The position numbers and the translations under genes are program-made. From NCBI RefSeq assembly GCF_029081005.1, contig NZ_JAJQTQ010000002.1:1-64000 (forward strand): a stretch of 64,000 nucleotides of DNA, read 5' to 3'. This document shows, piece by piece, positions 30,136-38,867 of the stretch. Under the pieces are notes generated by a model that made no database searches, had not been told where the DNA came from, and saw only the letters and a program-made list of their open reading frames with translations. The stretch comes from Halomonas elongata. GTDB lineage: Bacteria > Pseudomonadota > Gammaproteobacteria > Pseudomonadales > Halomonadaceae. Positions within the stretch are counted from its first letter, which is position 1. Every line of letters begins with the position of its first letter.

Positions 30136-31002
30136 TTACTCCGCGTTGTCGAGGATGCGTACGGTAGCCGTCATGCCGGCACTGAGGGTGACATCGTCGG
30201 GTATCTCGTCGAGCGCGATGCGCACCGGGATACGCTGGGCGAGCCTGACCCAACTGAAGGTGGGCTGTACTTGCGGCAGCAACTGGCTGTCGGTCGAGGT
30301 GTTGCTGTCGGCAATGCCGCGCCCGATGCTGGCGACATGACCCTCCAGCTCGGTATCGCCGCTCATCAGGATGACCCGGGCCGGGTCGCCGACCTGGATG
30401 TGCGGTGTCTTGGTTTCCTCGAAGTAACCGGTGACGTAGAAGGAATCCGCCTTGACCAGTGCCATCACCGGCGTGCCGGCGTTGACGTAATTGCCCTCGG
30501 CCAGCTGCAGATTGAGGACGTGGCCGGTAGCGGGAGCCTGGACGGTGGTGCGCTCCAGATCGATTCGCGCGCTGGTCAACGCGCTTTGCGCCTGTCCCAG
30601 CTGGGCGGCGGCGACCTGGCTGTTGATCTGCGCCGTTTCCTGATTCTCGGCGCTGATCGCCTGACGGCTCAGGCGGTTGCGCCGCGAGGCCTCGTGCTGA
30701 CTCAGCTCCAGCTCGGCCTGGCGTTGCTGAACCACGGCCTGAGCCTTTTCCCGGGCGGCCTGATAGCGAGTGTCGTCGATGCGGAACAGGGTCTCGCCCT
30801 TGGCGACGCCTTGATTGTCGGTAATCGGCAGGGCAACGACGCGCCCCGAAACGTCCGGGGCGATGGTGACGACATCGGCCCGGACCCGGCCGTCCCGGGT
30901 CCAGGGGGTATGGAGGTAGTAGTGCCAGAGCCAGAGACCGGCGGCGATGGCAAGGGCCACGATGACCAGGGTGACGAGGCTGCGTAGAAGGGTGCGCATC
31001 AT
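30136..31002 (-). CDS. aaeA: HlyD-family periplasmic adaptor, AaeA-like
   Basis: Membrane-fusion protein of the efflux pump. The 288-residue product has an N-terminal membrane anchor (LLRSLVTLVIVALAIAAGLWLW), the lipoyl-like half VRADVVTIAPDVSGRVVALPI, a coiled-coil hairpin rich in Gln, Ala and Arg (about 80-145) and the second lipoyl half APATGHVLNLQLAEG. I chose the ATG at 31002 (MMRTLL); it follows the AaeX-like stop directly. The next gene is the FUSC protein, so the trio matches aaeXAB of E. coli. Confidence 0.9.
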   Translation of the reverse strand: MMRTLLRSLVTLVIVALAIAAGLWLWHYYLHTPWTRDGRVRADVVTIAPDVSGRVVALPITDNQGVAKGETLFRIDDTRYQAAREKAQAVVQQRQAELELSQHEASRRNRLSRQAISAENQETAQINSQVAAAQLGQAQSALTSARIDLERTTVQAPATGHVLNLQLAEGNYVNAGTPVMALVKADSFYVTGYFEETKTPHIQVGDPARVILMSGDTELEGHVASIGRGIADSNTSTDSQLLPQVQPTFSWVRLAQRIPVRIALDEIPDDVTLSAGMTATVRILDNAE

Positions 31003-31003
31003 T

Positions 31004-31222
31004 TCAGAGAATCCCTGCGGACGCGGAGGCCAGGAAGGCGATGGTAGCGGTACAGATGACAAACAGAGCGGTGTCGAACCAGGCTTCGAACCATAATCGT
31101 GTCGAGCCGACCAGGCGGTGCAGGACGGCGCGAATCAGCAATGCGAAGACCAGCCCGAGCAGGGCGTAAAGCAGCATGGGGGAGAGGTAGATCCCGCCGA
31201 AGGCGATTTCACGAAGGCCCAT
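31004..31222 (-). CDS. aaeX: DUF1656-family small membrane protein, AaeX-like
   Basis: The 72-residue protein starts GLREIAFGGIYLSPML and has two predicted membrane segments, the standard layout of the AaeX/DUF1656 family that always sits ahead of HlyD and FUSC genes. Its function in the pump is not established. The stop codon is next to the adaptor start, so translation is coupled. Confidence 0.88.
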   Translation of the reverse strand: MGLREIAFGGIYLSPMLLYALLGLVFALLIRAVLHRLVGSTRLWFEAWFDTALFVICTATIAFLASASAGIL

Positions 31223-31312
31223 GGTCGCCCCTGTTCAGTCGCTAGGAAGCGTCCCATGGTAGCAATTTACGACGGCATGGGCACGGCGGCCATTGTGCAG
31301 GACGCGCCGGCC

Positions 31313-32233
31313 TCAGGACGCGCGCCGTCGAGTACCCAGCTGCCATTCGGCAGGGCAGGCACTGCGCAGGAACTCGAGCAAGGCCGAGACCTTGCGCGGC
31401 TGGTGCCCATGGGCATAGAGCAGGCTGACCGGGCTGGGAGAGACCTGCCAGTCGTCGAGACAGCGTTCGAGCTGGCCCGGATGAGCCGCTTCGCGGCGTT
31501 CGGCCATCCAGTTCGGCATGACGCCGAGCCCTTGCCCTCGGGCGATGGCATCGGATTGCAGCACCAGGCGATTGACTCGCAGCCGTGATCCCGGCGGGCG
31601 CACATCGACCTGCCCCTGACGTGGATGACGCAGCACCAGTCCATGCTCGGCCTCGCCGAGCAGGTCGATCCAGTCGTGACTCTCGAGCTCATGGGGATGA
31701 GCGGGATGGCCGTGACGGGCCAGGTAATCGGGATGCGCGTACAGCCCACGCGACAGCAGCGCCAGCGTCTCCTGACGCAGTCCCGTCTCGCCGGTATCGC
31801 CGAACCAGATCACCACCGACTGGGGGGCGAAGTGTTCTGGCAGGTTCTCGCGAATCATCAGGCTGACATGCACGCCGGGATGTCGCTGCATGAAGTCGTC
31901 GATGGCGCCGGCGATCCAGGAACGTCCCAGGGCATCGTGAACCTGGAGGGTCAATTCCCCGCTGATCTCTTCCCGCAACTCCTCCAGGGCTCGCTGGCCC
32001 TGATCGGCCAGGTCGAGGATGCGCAGGCAGTAATCGTGGAAGACGCTGCCCGCCTCGGTGGGCAGCAGCCGGTTCGACTGACGGCGCATCAGCGGCTGGC
32101 CGAGCCGGGTCTCCAGCTGCTGGATGCGGCGACTCAGGGTCGACTTCGACACGCCGAGATGCCGGGCACTGTGGGTCAGGCTGCCGGAGGTCATGACGGC
32201 GGCGAAGGCATGCATTTCATCGAGGTCGGACAT
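31313..32233 (-). CDS. LysR-family transcriptional regulator
   Basis: The 306-residue product has the N-terminal winged helix (MHAFAAVMTSGSLTHSARHLGVSKSTLSRRI region, about 6-65) and a C-terminal substrate-binding domain. It lies 90 bases upstream of the aaeXAB-like genes on the same strand and most likely controls them, as AaeR does, though AaeR is usually divergent. I chose the ATG at 32233 (MSDLDEMHAF); a longer frame to 32296 would overlap a Fur-like site and adds residues unlike the family. Confidence 0.88.
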   Translation of the reverse strand: MSDLDEMHAFAAVMTSGSLTHSARHLGVSKSTLSRRIQQLETRLGQPLMRRQSNRLLPTEAGSVFHDYCLRILDLADQGQRALEELREEISGELTLQVHDALGRSWIAGAIDDFMQRHPGVHVSLMIRENLPEHFAPQSVVIWFGDTGETGLRQETLALLSRGLYAHPDYLARHGHPAHPHELESHDWIDLLGEAEHGLVLRHPRQGQVDVRPPGSRLRVNRLVLQSDAIARGQGLGVMPNWMAERREAAHPGQLERCLDDWQVSPSPVSLLYAHGHQPRKVSALLEFLRSACPAEWQLGTRRRAS

Positions 32234-32283
32234 GATGCTGGCTCGGGCCTGGGAGAAGCGCAGTATCGCATAGGTGTGATTGG

Positions 32284-32302
32284 TGGTGAAAATCATTCTC
32301 TA
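32284..32302 (-). promoter_or_regulatory. Possible Fur box ahead of the LysR gene
   Basis: GAGAATGATTTTC on the minus strand resembles a half-plus of the Fur consensus GATAATGATAATCATTATC. It sits about 55 bases upstream of the chosen LysR start and about 130 bases from the receptor ATG. Confidence 0.35.
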
Positions 32303-32365
32303 ATGCTGTTGCGAACCATGCAACGCAACGTGCGAAGACATCGAGGAACAAGTTTGAAAGAATCT

Positions 32366-32386
32366 AAATGATAAAAATTCGCATTA
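32366..32386 (+). promoter_or_regulatory. Fur box of the CirA-like receptor
   Basis: AAATGATAAAAATTCGCATT is an imperfect dyad (AATGATAA against TTCGCATT, six of eight pairs) close to the Fur consensus. It is about 50 bases before the receptor ATG. Confidence 0.5.
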
Positions 32387-32434
32387 CATAAGGTTCGGTT
32401 TTTCCGGCCCAGGATCATCAGGAGAACGATCGAT

Positions 32435-34396
32435 ATGCCCCTTCCCTTCACTCGGACACTGCTGGCGGGCTCCATCGCGGCACTGACGACACCCGTCGCC
32501 ATGGCGCAGGAAGCCCAGGAGCAGGATCTCGATGACATCGTCGTCACCGCTTCGGGCTATGAGCAGCAGGTCAAGAATGCCCCGGCCTCGATCAGCGTGA
32601 TCACTCGCGAAGATCTCGAAGGCCATGCCTATCGTGACATCACCGATGCGTTGCGCAACGTGCCGGGCGTGACCGTTACTGGCGGCGGATCGTCACAGGA
32701 CATCAGCATTCGCGGCATGGGGGCCAAGTACACTCTGATGCTGGTCGACGGCAAGCGCCAGGGCTCGCGGGAAACCCGGCCCAACAGCGATGGCCCGGGC
32801 ATCGAACAGGGCTGGATGCCGCCGCTGTCGGCCATCGAACGCATCGAGGTGATCCGCGGGCCCATGTCGTCGCTTTACGGGTCCGACGCGCTGGGCGGCG
32901 TGATCAACGTCATCACCCGCAAGGTGCCTCAGGAGTGGGGGGGCGACGTCTCGACCAGCATGACGATTCAGGAAGACTCCGCCTCCGGCGATGAGCACAA
33001 CAGCCGCTTTCACGTCGCCGGCCCGCTGGTCGCAGACCGGCTCGGCCTGCAGGTCTACGGCCAGTACGACCAGCGCGACGAGGACGCGATCATCGGCGGC
33101 TATGCCGATCAGCGCCTGGCCAGCGGTACCGCGAAACTTTCCTGGACGCCCGACGAGATCAACGAGATCGGCCTGGAAGCGGGCTACAGCGAGCAGCGTC
33201 GGATCACCAACCCTGGCGAGTCCGTTGCGCTGGAAGGTCGTCGGGGGCCGAACGAGCGCTCCGAGCAGACCTACGATCGCCGTCACTTCGCGCTGAGTCA
33301 CGACGGCTACTTCGATTTCGGCAGCACTACCAGCTACGTGCAGCATGAAGAGGTCGATAACCCCTCACGCGACATGAACTACCAGAGCAGCGTGGCGGAC
33401 ACCAAGGCGGTTCTGCCACTGGGCGCCCACATCCTGACCCTGGGTGGCCAGTTCGAGAATCAGCGCTTGGAGGACGGCGGCAACCAGTCCAGCACCTCCA
33501 ACCTGAGCGAGCTGGAACGCTATCGCTGGGCGCTGTACGCCGAGGACGAGTGGATGCTGACCGAGGACGTCTCGCTGACCGGCGGCGTGCGTCTCAACGA
33601 GGACGAGAAATACGGCAGCCACTGGTCCCCGCGTCTCTACGGCGTCTGGCACCTGGACGAACGCTGGACCCTGAAGGGCGGCGTCTCCTCCGGCTTCCGG
33701 GCTCCGGATCTGCGCGCCACCAATGCGAATTGGGTCCAGGTCAGCCGCGGCGGCAATATCTACGGCAACCCGGACCTGGAGGCGGAAACTTCGCTCAGCC
33801 AGGAACTGGGGCTGCACTATGCCGACGACAACGGCCTGATGGCCGGCCTGACGGTCTTCCATACCGATTTCGACGACAAGATTAACCGTGTCGGTTGCCC
33901 GGCCTCGGTGTGCACCGAGGGGGCCAACCAATTCGGCTCCGATCCCACCTACCGGCTCAACGTCGACGAGGCGATCACCCAGGGCGTCGAATTCTCCCTG
34001 TCCACGCCGCTGGCCGACAACCTGGATCTCAGTACCAGCTACACCTATACCGATTCCGAGCAGAAAAGCGGCGAGTACGAGGGCGAGCCGCTCAACCAGC
34101 TGCCCAAGCACCAGGTCTCGGCGTCGCTGGACTGGCAGGCCACCGAGCGCCTGAGCCAGTGGACCCGCCTGACCTATCGCGGCGAGGAGAGCCAGCCCAC
34201 CACCGGTCCGTCCCAGGGCACCACGGTGGCGCCGTCCTACACCTTCGTGAATGCCGGCCTCGGCTATCAGTTGACCCCGCAGACCACCCTCAACGCCGGC
34301 CTCTACAACCTGTTCGACGAGGACATTACCGAGGAAGAGTACGGCTACGTCGACGACGGCCGTCGCCTGTGGTTGGGCATCAACGTCGAATTCTGA
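32435..34396 (+). CDS. TonB-dependent outer-membrane receptor, CirA/FepA type (catecholate siderophore)
   Basis: Outer-membrane gated barrel that imports a ferric siderophore using TonB energy. The 653-residue product has a signal peptide ending AMAQ, a TonB box region DDIVVTASG, a plug domain with SIRGMGAKYTLMLVDGKR and the very conserved IERIEVIRGPMSSLYGSDALGGVINVITRK, then a beta-barrel ending in DDGRRLWLGINVEF with terminal Phe. Similarity to E. coli CirA, which takes dihydroxybenzoylserine and related catecholates, runs through the plug and to the end. Substrate is inferred. It starts uptake system 1, followed by ABC importer genes. Confidence 0.93.
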   Translation: MPLPFTRTLLAGSIAALTTPVAMAQEAQEQDLDDIVVTASGYEQQVKNAPASISVITREDLEGHAYRDITDALRNVPGVTVTGGGSSQDISIRGMGAKYTLMLVDGKRQGSRETRPNSDGPGIEQGWMPPLSAIERIEVIRGPMSSLYGSDALGGVINVITRKVPQEWGGDVSTSMTIQEDSASGDEHNSRFHVAGPLVADRLGLQVYGQYDQRDEDAIIGGYADQRLASGTAKLSWTPDEINEIGLEAGYSEQRRITNPGESVALEGRRGPNERSEQTYDRRHFALSHDGYFDFGSTTSYVQHEEVDNPSRDMNYQSSVADTKAVLPLGAHILTLGGQFENQRLEDGGNQSSTSNLSELERYRWALYAEDEWMLTEDVSLTGGVRLNEDEKYGSHWSPRLYGVWHLDERWTLKGGVSSGFRAPDLRATNANWVQVSRGGNIYGNPDLEAETSLSQELGLHYADDNGLMAGLTVFHTDFDDKINRVGCPASVCTEGANQFGSDPTYRLNVDEAITQGVEFSLSTPLADNLDLSTSYTYTDSEQKSGEYEGEPLNQLPKHQVSASLDWQATERLSQWTRLTYRGEESQPTTGPSQGTTVAPSYTFVNAGLGYQLTPQTTLNAGLYNLFDEDITEEEYGYVDDGRRLWLGINVEF

Positions 34397-34423
34397 TCGC
34401 CGCCATCGAGCGGGTGACAACCC

Positions 34424-34450
34424 CACGGCCGGGCCCTCTGCCCGGCCGTG
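34424..34450 (+). terminator. GC-rich hairpin after the CirA-like receptor
   Basis: CACGGCCGGGC, 5-base loop, GCCCGGCCGTG: a perfect 11-bp stem about 30 bases after the stop. No T-run follows, so it may attenuate rather than end transcription into the ABC genes. Confidence 0.55.
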
Positions 34451-34477
34451 GTCAAGGATGAACAACGGGAGAACAAG

Positions 34478-34770
34478 GTGACGAACGGATGGCTTCGTAC
34501 CGCCGTGATGGTGGGGCCCCGATGATGGCCCAGGCCCACGAGGTCGAGGGTGAGACGCACGGCCCCGCCGTGGTCAGTTTCGACTGGGGCGCCGCGGATA
34601 CGCTGGCGGCGCTGGACGTCACGGTGCTCGAAGAGGCGCTGGCGGCCGAAGGCGACGAAGCGATCGCGGTGACGGTACTGTCCCCGGCGCTGTGGTATCT
34701 CTCCGGCGATGGCCTGCAGAGCGTTCGCACCCAGGTGGAGGAGGTCGTCGGCAGCCTGTCGGCCCGGTAA
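34478..34770 (+). pseudogene. Broken siderophore ABC binding-protein gene: frameshift in the signal peptide and large internal deletion
   Basis: A GTG at 34478 behind GGGAG gives MTNGWLRTAVMVG, then the frame stops. If one G is restored in the GGGG run near 34513, it continues into APMMAQA, a perfect signal-peptide end, then HEVEG and VVSFDWGAADTLAALDV, the usual first strand of Fe-siderophore binding proteins. After about 20 residues it jumps to SPALWYLSGDGLQSVRTQVEE, which resembles the C-terminus of the same family. Full proteins are about 300 residues; here only about 97 remain. The intact binding protein of the cluster follows at 34916. An independent short protein from the ATG at 34489 is the less likely alternative. 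Confidence 0.6.
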
Positions 34771-34845
34771 GTCGGTCCTGCCCGCTGCGGCAACGTTGCA
34801 CGAGATCGAACGCAGCGTTGTCGGATCGTGGGGCTGAGAATTTTT

Positions 34846-34864
34846 TTGAGATTCATTATCATCG
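34846..34864 (+). promoter_or_regulatory. Fur box ahead of the system 1 binding-protein operon
   Basis: TTGAGATTCATTATCATC, with ATTCATTATCAT closely matching the right part of the Fur consensus. It is about 50 bases before the ATG at 34916. Confidence 0.55.
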
Positions 34865-34915
34865 GCGGTCCTCGTCCCATCGGATGTGGTGCCGCCAGCG
34901 AGTCAAGGAGACTTC

Positions 34916-35845
34916 ATGTCGTTTTCTCTGCCCAAGACCCCCTTTCTGGTCGGCACCTGCCTGGTGATGGCGTTCGCCATCGGCCCGGCCCAGGCCAGGA
35001 CGCTGGATACCGCCCATGGCGAGATTGACGTCGACGGCCAGCCGTCGCGTGTCGTCACGCTGTATGAAGGCGCGCTCGATACTGCCCTGGCGGCTGGCGT
35101 CACGCCGCTGGCCGCCGTGGCCACACGGGGCGGCGAGGGGGTCGCCGGCTATCTGAGTGATCGGGTGCCGGATATCGCCATGGTGGGGACCAGTCGAGAG
35201 TTCAATCTCGAGGCGATCGCCACTCAGAACCCGGACCTGATCCTGGCTTCGCCGTATCTGACCGACGAGCAGTACGAGCTGATGTCACGGCTGGCCCCCA
35301 CCGTGGTGCCCGAGAGCGAAGGGTTCTCGCCGAACGGCTGGAAAGACGAGGCGCGGCTCTACGGTGAAGCGCTCGGGCATGCCGAGGAGGTGGCGGACGC
35401 CATCGAGGCCGTGGAAACTCGCGCTGCCGATCTCGCCGAGCGGCTGGACGCCGAAGGCTCGACAGCGACGCTGGTGCGCTGGATGCCGCAAGGGCCCCTG
35501 GTGATGTCGGCCGAGCTGTTTTCCACCGGCATGCTCGACGCCACCGGTTTCGATGTCACCGATGCCGACCTGGTCAAGGAGGGACGTCCCCATAGCGACC
35601 CGCTGAGCCTGGAAAACCTGGGCAAGGTCGACGAGGATCTGCTGGTCATGGCCACGCTCAACGAGGATGGCCGTGAGGCACTGGGTGCGGCGCGCCAGTC
35701 GCCGGCCTTCGCTCGACTCGACGTGGTCAAGCGCGATCGGGTGATGCCGGTGGATGGCCAGCTCTGGACTAGCGCTACCGGCCCCCTGGCCGCCCAGGCC
35801 ATCCTCGACGACATCGAGGCGGCGCTGTTGTCCGACGCGCAATGA
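34916..35845 (+). CDS. Siderophore ABC transporter, periplasmic binding protein (system 1)
   Basis: Binds the ferric siderophore in the periplasm and delivers it to the FecCD permeases. The 309-residue product has a signal peptide ending AQAR, HGEIDVDGQPSRVVTLYEGALDTALAAGV at the start of the mature Peripla_BP_2 domain, and NPDLILASPY, a family hallmark. The long connecting helix characteristic of class III binding proteins spans about 145-190. The start at 34916 follows AAGGAG; the longer frame from 34886 lacks a signal. The stop overlaps the first permease by 4 bp. Confidence 0.93.
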   Translation: MSFSLPKTPFLVGTCLVMAFAIGPAQARTLDTAHGEIDVDGQPSRVVTLYEGALDTALAAGVTPLAAVATRGGEGVAGYLSDRVPDIAMVGTSREFNLEAIATQNPDLILASPYLTDEQYELMSRLAPTVVPESEGFSPNGWKDEARLYGEALGHAEEVADAIEAVETRAADLAERLDAEGSTATLVRWMPQGPLVMSAELFSTGMLDATGFDVTDADLVKEGRPHSDPLSLENLGKVDEDLLVMATLNEDGREALGAARQSPAFARLDVVKRDRVMPVDGQLWTSATGPLAAQAILDDIEAALLSDAQ

Positions 35846-36849
35846 CCGCGCGCGTCACCCGCAGGCGTCTGGCCGGCCAGGGAGCGACCCTGGCCGGCCT
35901 GCTGTTGCTGGTCTGCGTGGCCAGCCTGCTGTGGGGCGCGGGAGATGTGGGGGCAGGGCGTGCCCTGGCGGTGCTGACGGGACACGGTGACGACGAGGCG
36001 CGTTTCGTGGTCGGCACCCTGCGCGGTTCGCGCACTCTGGTCGGTCTGGCCGTGGGGATGGCGCTGGGGGTCGCCGGCGCCCTGTTACAGGCGGTGTCGC
36101 GTAACCCGTTGGCCGAGCCGGGGTTGCTCGGCGTCAGTGCCGGCAGTGCCTTCGCCGTCGCCATTGCCTTGCTGCTGGGAACGTCGGCGGCCACGCTGAG
36201 AGTCGGCGTGGCGCAGATCGGGGCTCTGCTCGGCTGTCTCTGCGTGCTGGGCGTGGCGCGGTTCCGTGGTCTCGGGCATGACCCGGTTCGCCTGGTTCTG
36301 GCCGGGGCGGCCTTCTCGGGGCTGCTGTCGGCGCTGACCACCTTGCTGCTGCTGTTCGATCAACGTGCCGCCGACGAGATACGCTTCTGGGTGGTCGGCA
36401 GCCTGTCCGGCCGGCGGCTGGACGATCTGCTGGCGATACTGCCGAGCCTCGCCGTGGCCACTGCCATTACCCTGTTCATCGCTCGCCCTCTGGCCGCCCT
36501 GGCCCTGGGCGAGCGGCTCGCCGCCGGGCTCGGCCATCATCCCGGTCGGGTTCGCCTGCTGGCGATCCTGGTGGTGGCGCTGCTGGTGGGCGGCGCTACC
36601 GCCATTGCCGGTCCCATCGCCTTCGTAGGCCTGGTGGTGCCTTTCGCCGCCCGAGCCCTGGCGGGGCCGGATATTCGCCGTAGCCTCTGGTTGTGCCTGT
36701 TGCTGGGGCCTCTGATGGTGCTCGTCGCCGATGTCATCTCGCGGCGAGTGGTGGCGCCCTCGGAACTGCCGCTCGGCGTGTTGACCGCGCTGTGCGGCGC
36801 GCCGGTGCTGGTCGCCGTGGTCCGGCGCCGTCGACTGCCGATGCTGTAA
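35842..36849 (+). CDS. Siderophore ABC transporter, FecCD-family permease (system 1, first)
   Basis: The 335-residue membrane protein has about nine to ten helices. Family signatures include GSRTLVGLAVGMALGVAGALLQAV, NPLAEPGLLGVSAGSA and the ATPase-contact region GPIAFVGLVVPFAAR. It pairs with the next gene to form the heterodimeric channel. It overlaps the binding-protein gene by 4 bp, so both are in one operon. Confidence 0.94.
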   Translation: MTARVTRRRLAGQGATLAGLLLLVCVASLLWGAGDVGAGRALAVLTGHGDDEARFVVGTLRGSRTLVGLAVGMALGVAGALLQAVSRNPLAEPGLLGVSAGSAFAVAIALLLGTSAATLRVGVAQIGALLGCLCVLGVARFRGLGHDPVRLVLAGAAFSGLLSALTTLLLLFDQRAADEIRFWVVGSLSGRRLDDLLAILPSLAVATAITLFIARPLAALALGERLAAGLGHHPGRVRLLAILVVALLVGGATAIAGPIAFVGLVVPFAARALAGPDIRRSLWLCLLLGPLMVLVADVISRRVVAPSELPLGVLTALCGAPVLVAVVRRRRLPML

Positions 36850-36871
36850 CTACCGATGCTATAGGGAACGC

Positions 36872-37972
36872 ATGAGTCTGCTGGTGCAATCGTCATCGCT
36901 CCAACCGGGGCGGACCGGGTCCGAGGATGTCGTCGTGCCGCCGCGGGGCACCCGACGGCTGGCCTGGGGCAATGCCAGCGTGCTGCTGGATCGGCGTACC
37001 CTGGGGGCCAACCTGCTGCTGCTGGCCCTGGTGCTGGCCGCGTCGCTGGCCTATCTGTGCTTCGGCGAGCGGACGCTGTCGCCCGCCGAGGTGCTGGCGG
37101 CATTGAACGGCTCGGGTGACACGCTGGCGACCTTCGTGGTCTCCGCGCTGCGTCTGCCACGGCTCGGGGCGGCACTTGCCACCGGTGCCGCCTTCGCCCT
37201 GGCGGGGTGCCTGATGCAGACCCTGGCCGCCAATCGCCTGGCCACGCCGGGCATCATCGGCATCGACAATGGCGCCACGGCGTTCGCCGTGGCATCGGTG
37301 GTGGGACTCGGCGTCGGCCTGGCGCCGCCGGCCATGGCGCTGGTCGGCGCGACCACGGCTACCATCCTGACCTTCGGGCTAGCGCTCGGGGGCGGCACGC
37401 GGGGGTATCGCTTCATCGTCGCCGGCATCGGGGTGGGGGCGGTGTTCGGTGCCCTCACCAATCTGCTGCTGGCAAGGGTCGCCATCGATGTGGCCAATGC
37501 GGCCTATCCCTGGACGGTAGGCTCGTTGAGCGCCCGACCCGAGGGGGCGGTATGGACGTTGACCGCCGGGCTGGCGCTCGGCTTGCCGGTGGCGCTGGCC
37601 CTGGGGCGTTCCCTGAGCCTGATGGGCTTTTCCGAATCCGTGGCCCGAAGCCTGGGAACTCGCCTGGGACGACGTCGTGTCCAGGTCCTGAGCACCTCGG
37701 TGGTGTTGACCGCGCTGGCCGTGGCCGTGGCCGGCCCGGTGGGGATGGTGGGGCTGCTCGGTCCGGAGCTGGCCCGGCACCTGGCCTCGAGGCGCAGCGT
37801 GCCGGTACTGGCCTCGTCGCTGGCCGGTGCCCTGATCATGGTGCTGGCCGACCTCGCCGGGCGCCTGATGCTGTCGCCGCTCGAGGTCCCGGTGGGCATC
37901 GTCACCGCAGTGGTCGGCGGCCCCTGGCTGTTGTGGATCCTGATCCGTCCTCGTTCACATGGAGTCGCTTGA
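36872..37972 (+). CDS. Siderophore ABC transporter, FecCD-family permease (system 1, second)
   Basis: The 366-residue product has a hydrophilic N-terminal extension of about 40 residues, then FecCD helices with LRLPRLGAALATGAAFALAG, NRLATPGIIGIDNGA and GPVGMVGLLGPELARH. The extension makes it longer than the partner. It starts 22 bases after the first permease and ends at the ATPase start. Confidence 0.93.
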   Translation: MSLLVQSSSLQPGRTGSEDVVVPPRGTRRLAWGNASVLLDRRTLGANLLLLALVLAASLAYLCFGERTLSPAEVLAALNGSGDTLATFVVSALRLPRLGAALATGAAFALAGCLMQTLAANRLATPGIIGIDNGATAFAVASVVGLGVGLAPPAMALVGATTATILTFGLALGGGTRGYRFIVAGIGVGAVFGALTNLLLARVAIDVANAAYPWTVGSLSARPEGAVWTLTAGLALGLPVALALGRSLSLMGFSESVARSLGTRLGRRRVQVLSTSVVLTALAVAVAGPVGMVGLLGPELARHLASRRSVPVLASSLAGALIMVLADLAGRLMLSPLEVPVGIVTAVVGGPWLLWILIRPRSHGVA

Positions 37973-37973
37973 G

Positions 37974-38768
37974 ATGAATGCCGTCGCTTGTTCCCTGGAA
38001 GCACGGGGACTGACGCTCGCCCACGACCGCTCGCCGGTCGTCGTCGACCTGGACCTGCGCCTGCCCGCCGGCCAGGTGACCGCCATCGTCGGCCCCAATG
38101 GATGCGGCAAGTCGACCCTGCTGGCGGGGCTGGCGCGCTTGCACTCGCCGCAGGGCGGCCATGTGCTGCTCGACGGTGCCGACATCGTTCGGCTGCCGGC
38201 CCGGGAACTGGCGCAGCGGCTGGCATTGTTGCCGCAGGAGGCGAGGGCGCCGGAGGGGCTGACCGTCGCCGAGCTGATCGGCTTCGGTCGCCAGCCGCAC
38301 CAGAGCTGGTTGCGGCAGTGGTCGGCCGAGGACCGCCGGGTAGTGGACGAGGCTCTGGCGGCGGCAGACTTGCATTCACTGGCCGATCGCCCGCTGGAAT
38401 CGCTTTCCGGTGGGCAGCGCCAGCGCGCCTGGATCGCCATGATCATCGCCCAGCAGACGTCGTTGCTGTTGCTCGACGAACCGACCTCGGCCCTCGACCT
38501 TGGGCATCAACTGGAAGTCTTCGAGCTGGTGCGGCAATTGGCCGGGGATGGTCGAACCCTGGCGATGGTACTGCACGATCTGCCCATTGCCTGTCGCTAT
38601 GCCGACCACCTGGTGGCGATGCGCGAGGGCAGGGTCGTGGCGGCGGGGCCGCCCGGTGAGGTCGTGACGCGGGAACTGGTACGGGAACTCTACGGTGTCG
38701 ACTGCACCCTGATGCATGACCCCGATAGCGGGGCGCCGATGTTGACGGGGCTGCGTCGGATTCGCTAG
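37974..38768 (+). CDS. Siderophore ABC transporter, ATP-binding protein (system 1)
   Basis: Energises system 1. The 264-residue product has Walker A GPNGCGKST, the Q loop in LPQEARAPEGLTV, signature LSGGQRQRAW, Walker B LLLLDEPTSALDLGHQ and the switch His in VLHDLPIACRYADH. These features match FepC/FecE. I chose the ATG at 37974; an in-frame ATG at 37959 inside the permease gene is also possible. It ends the system 1 operon. Confidence 0.94.
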   Translation: MNAVACSLEARGLTLAHDRSPVVVDLDLRLPAGQVTAIVGPNGCGKSTLLAGLARLHSPQGGHVLLDGADIVRLPARELAQRLALLPQEARAPEGLTVAELIGFGRQPHQSWLRQWSAEDRRVVDEALAAADLHSLADRPLESLSGGQRQRAWIAMIIAQQTSLLLLDEPTSALDLGHQLEVFELVRQLAGDGRTLAMVLHDLPIACRYADHLVAMREGRVVAAGPPGEVVTRELVRELYGVDCTLMHDPDSGAPMLTGLRRIR

Positions 38769-38826
38769 GCCGTGTCCATGCGTGTCGAGTCGCCGGCGAG
38801 TGGCATGCTGGCGGTGTCGGGACCAG

Positions 38827-38849
38827 GGGCCCGGCCAGCGGCCGGGCCC
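38827..38849. terminator. GC-rich hairpin between convergent genes
   Basis: GGGCCCGGCC, 3-base loop, GGCCGGGCCC: a perfect 10-bp stem between the system 1 ATPase (+) and the PRC-barrel gene (-). No T-run is seen on either strand. Confidence 0.5.
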
Positions 38850-38867
38850 GGACGATGAGCGCGTGAG

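Noticed and set aside
34489..34770. Stand-alone 93-residue protein
   Set aside because: The restored signal peptide and both end motifs of a binding protein argue for a pseudogene, although a short real product is not excluded.
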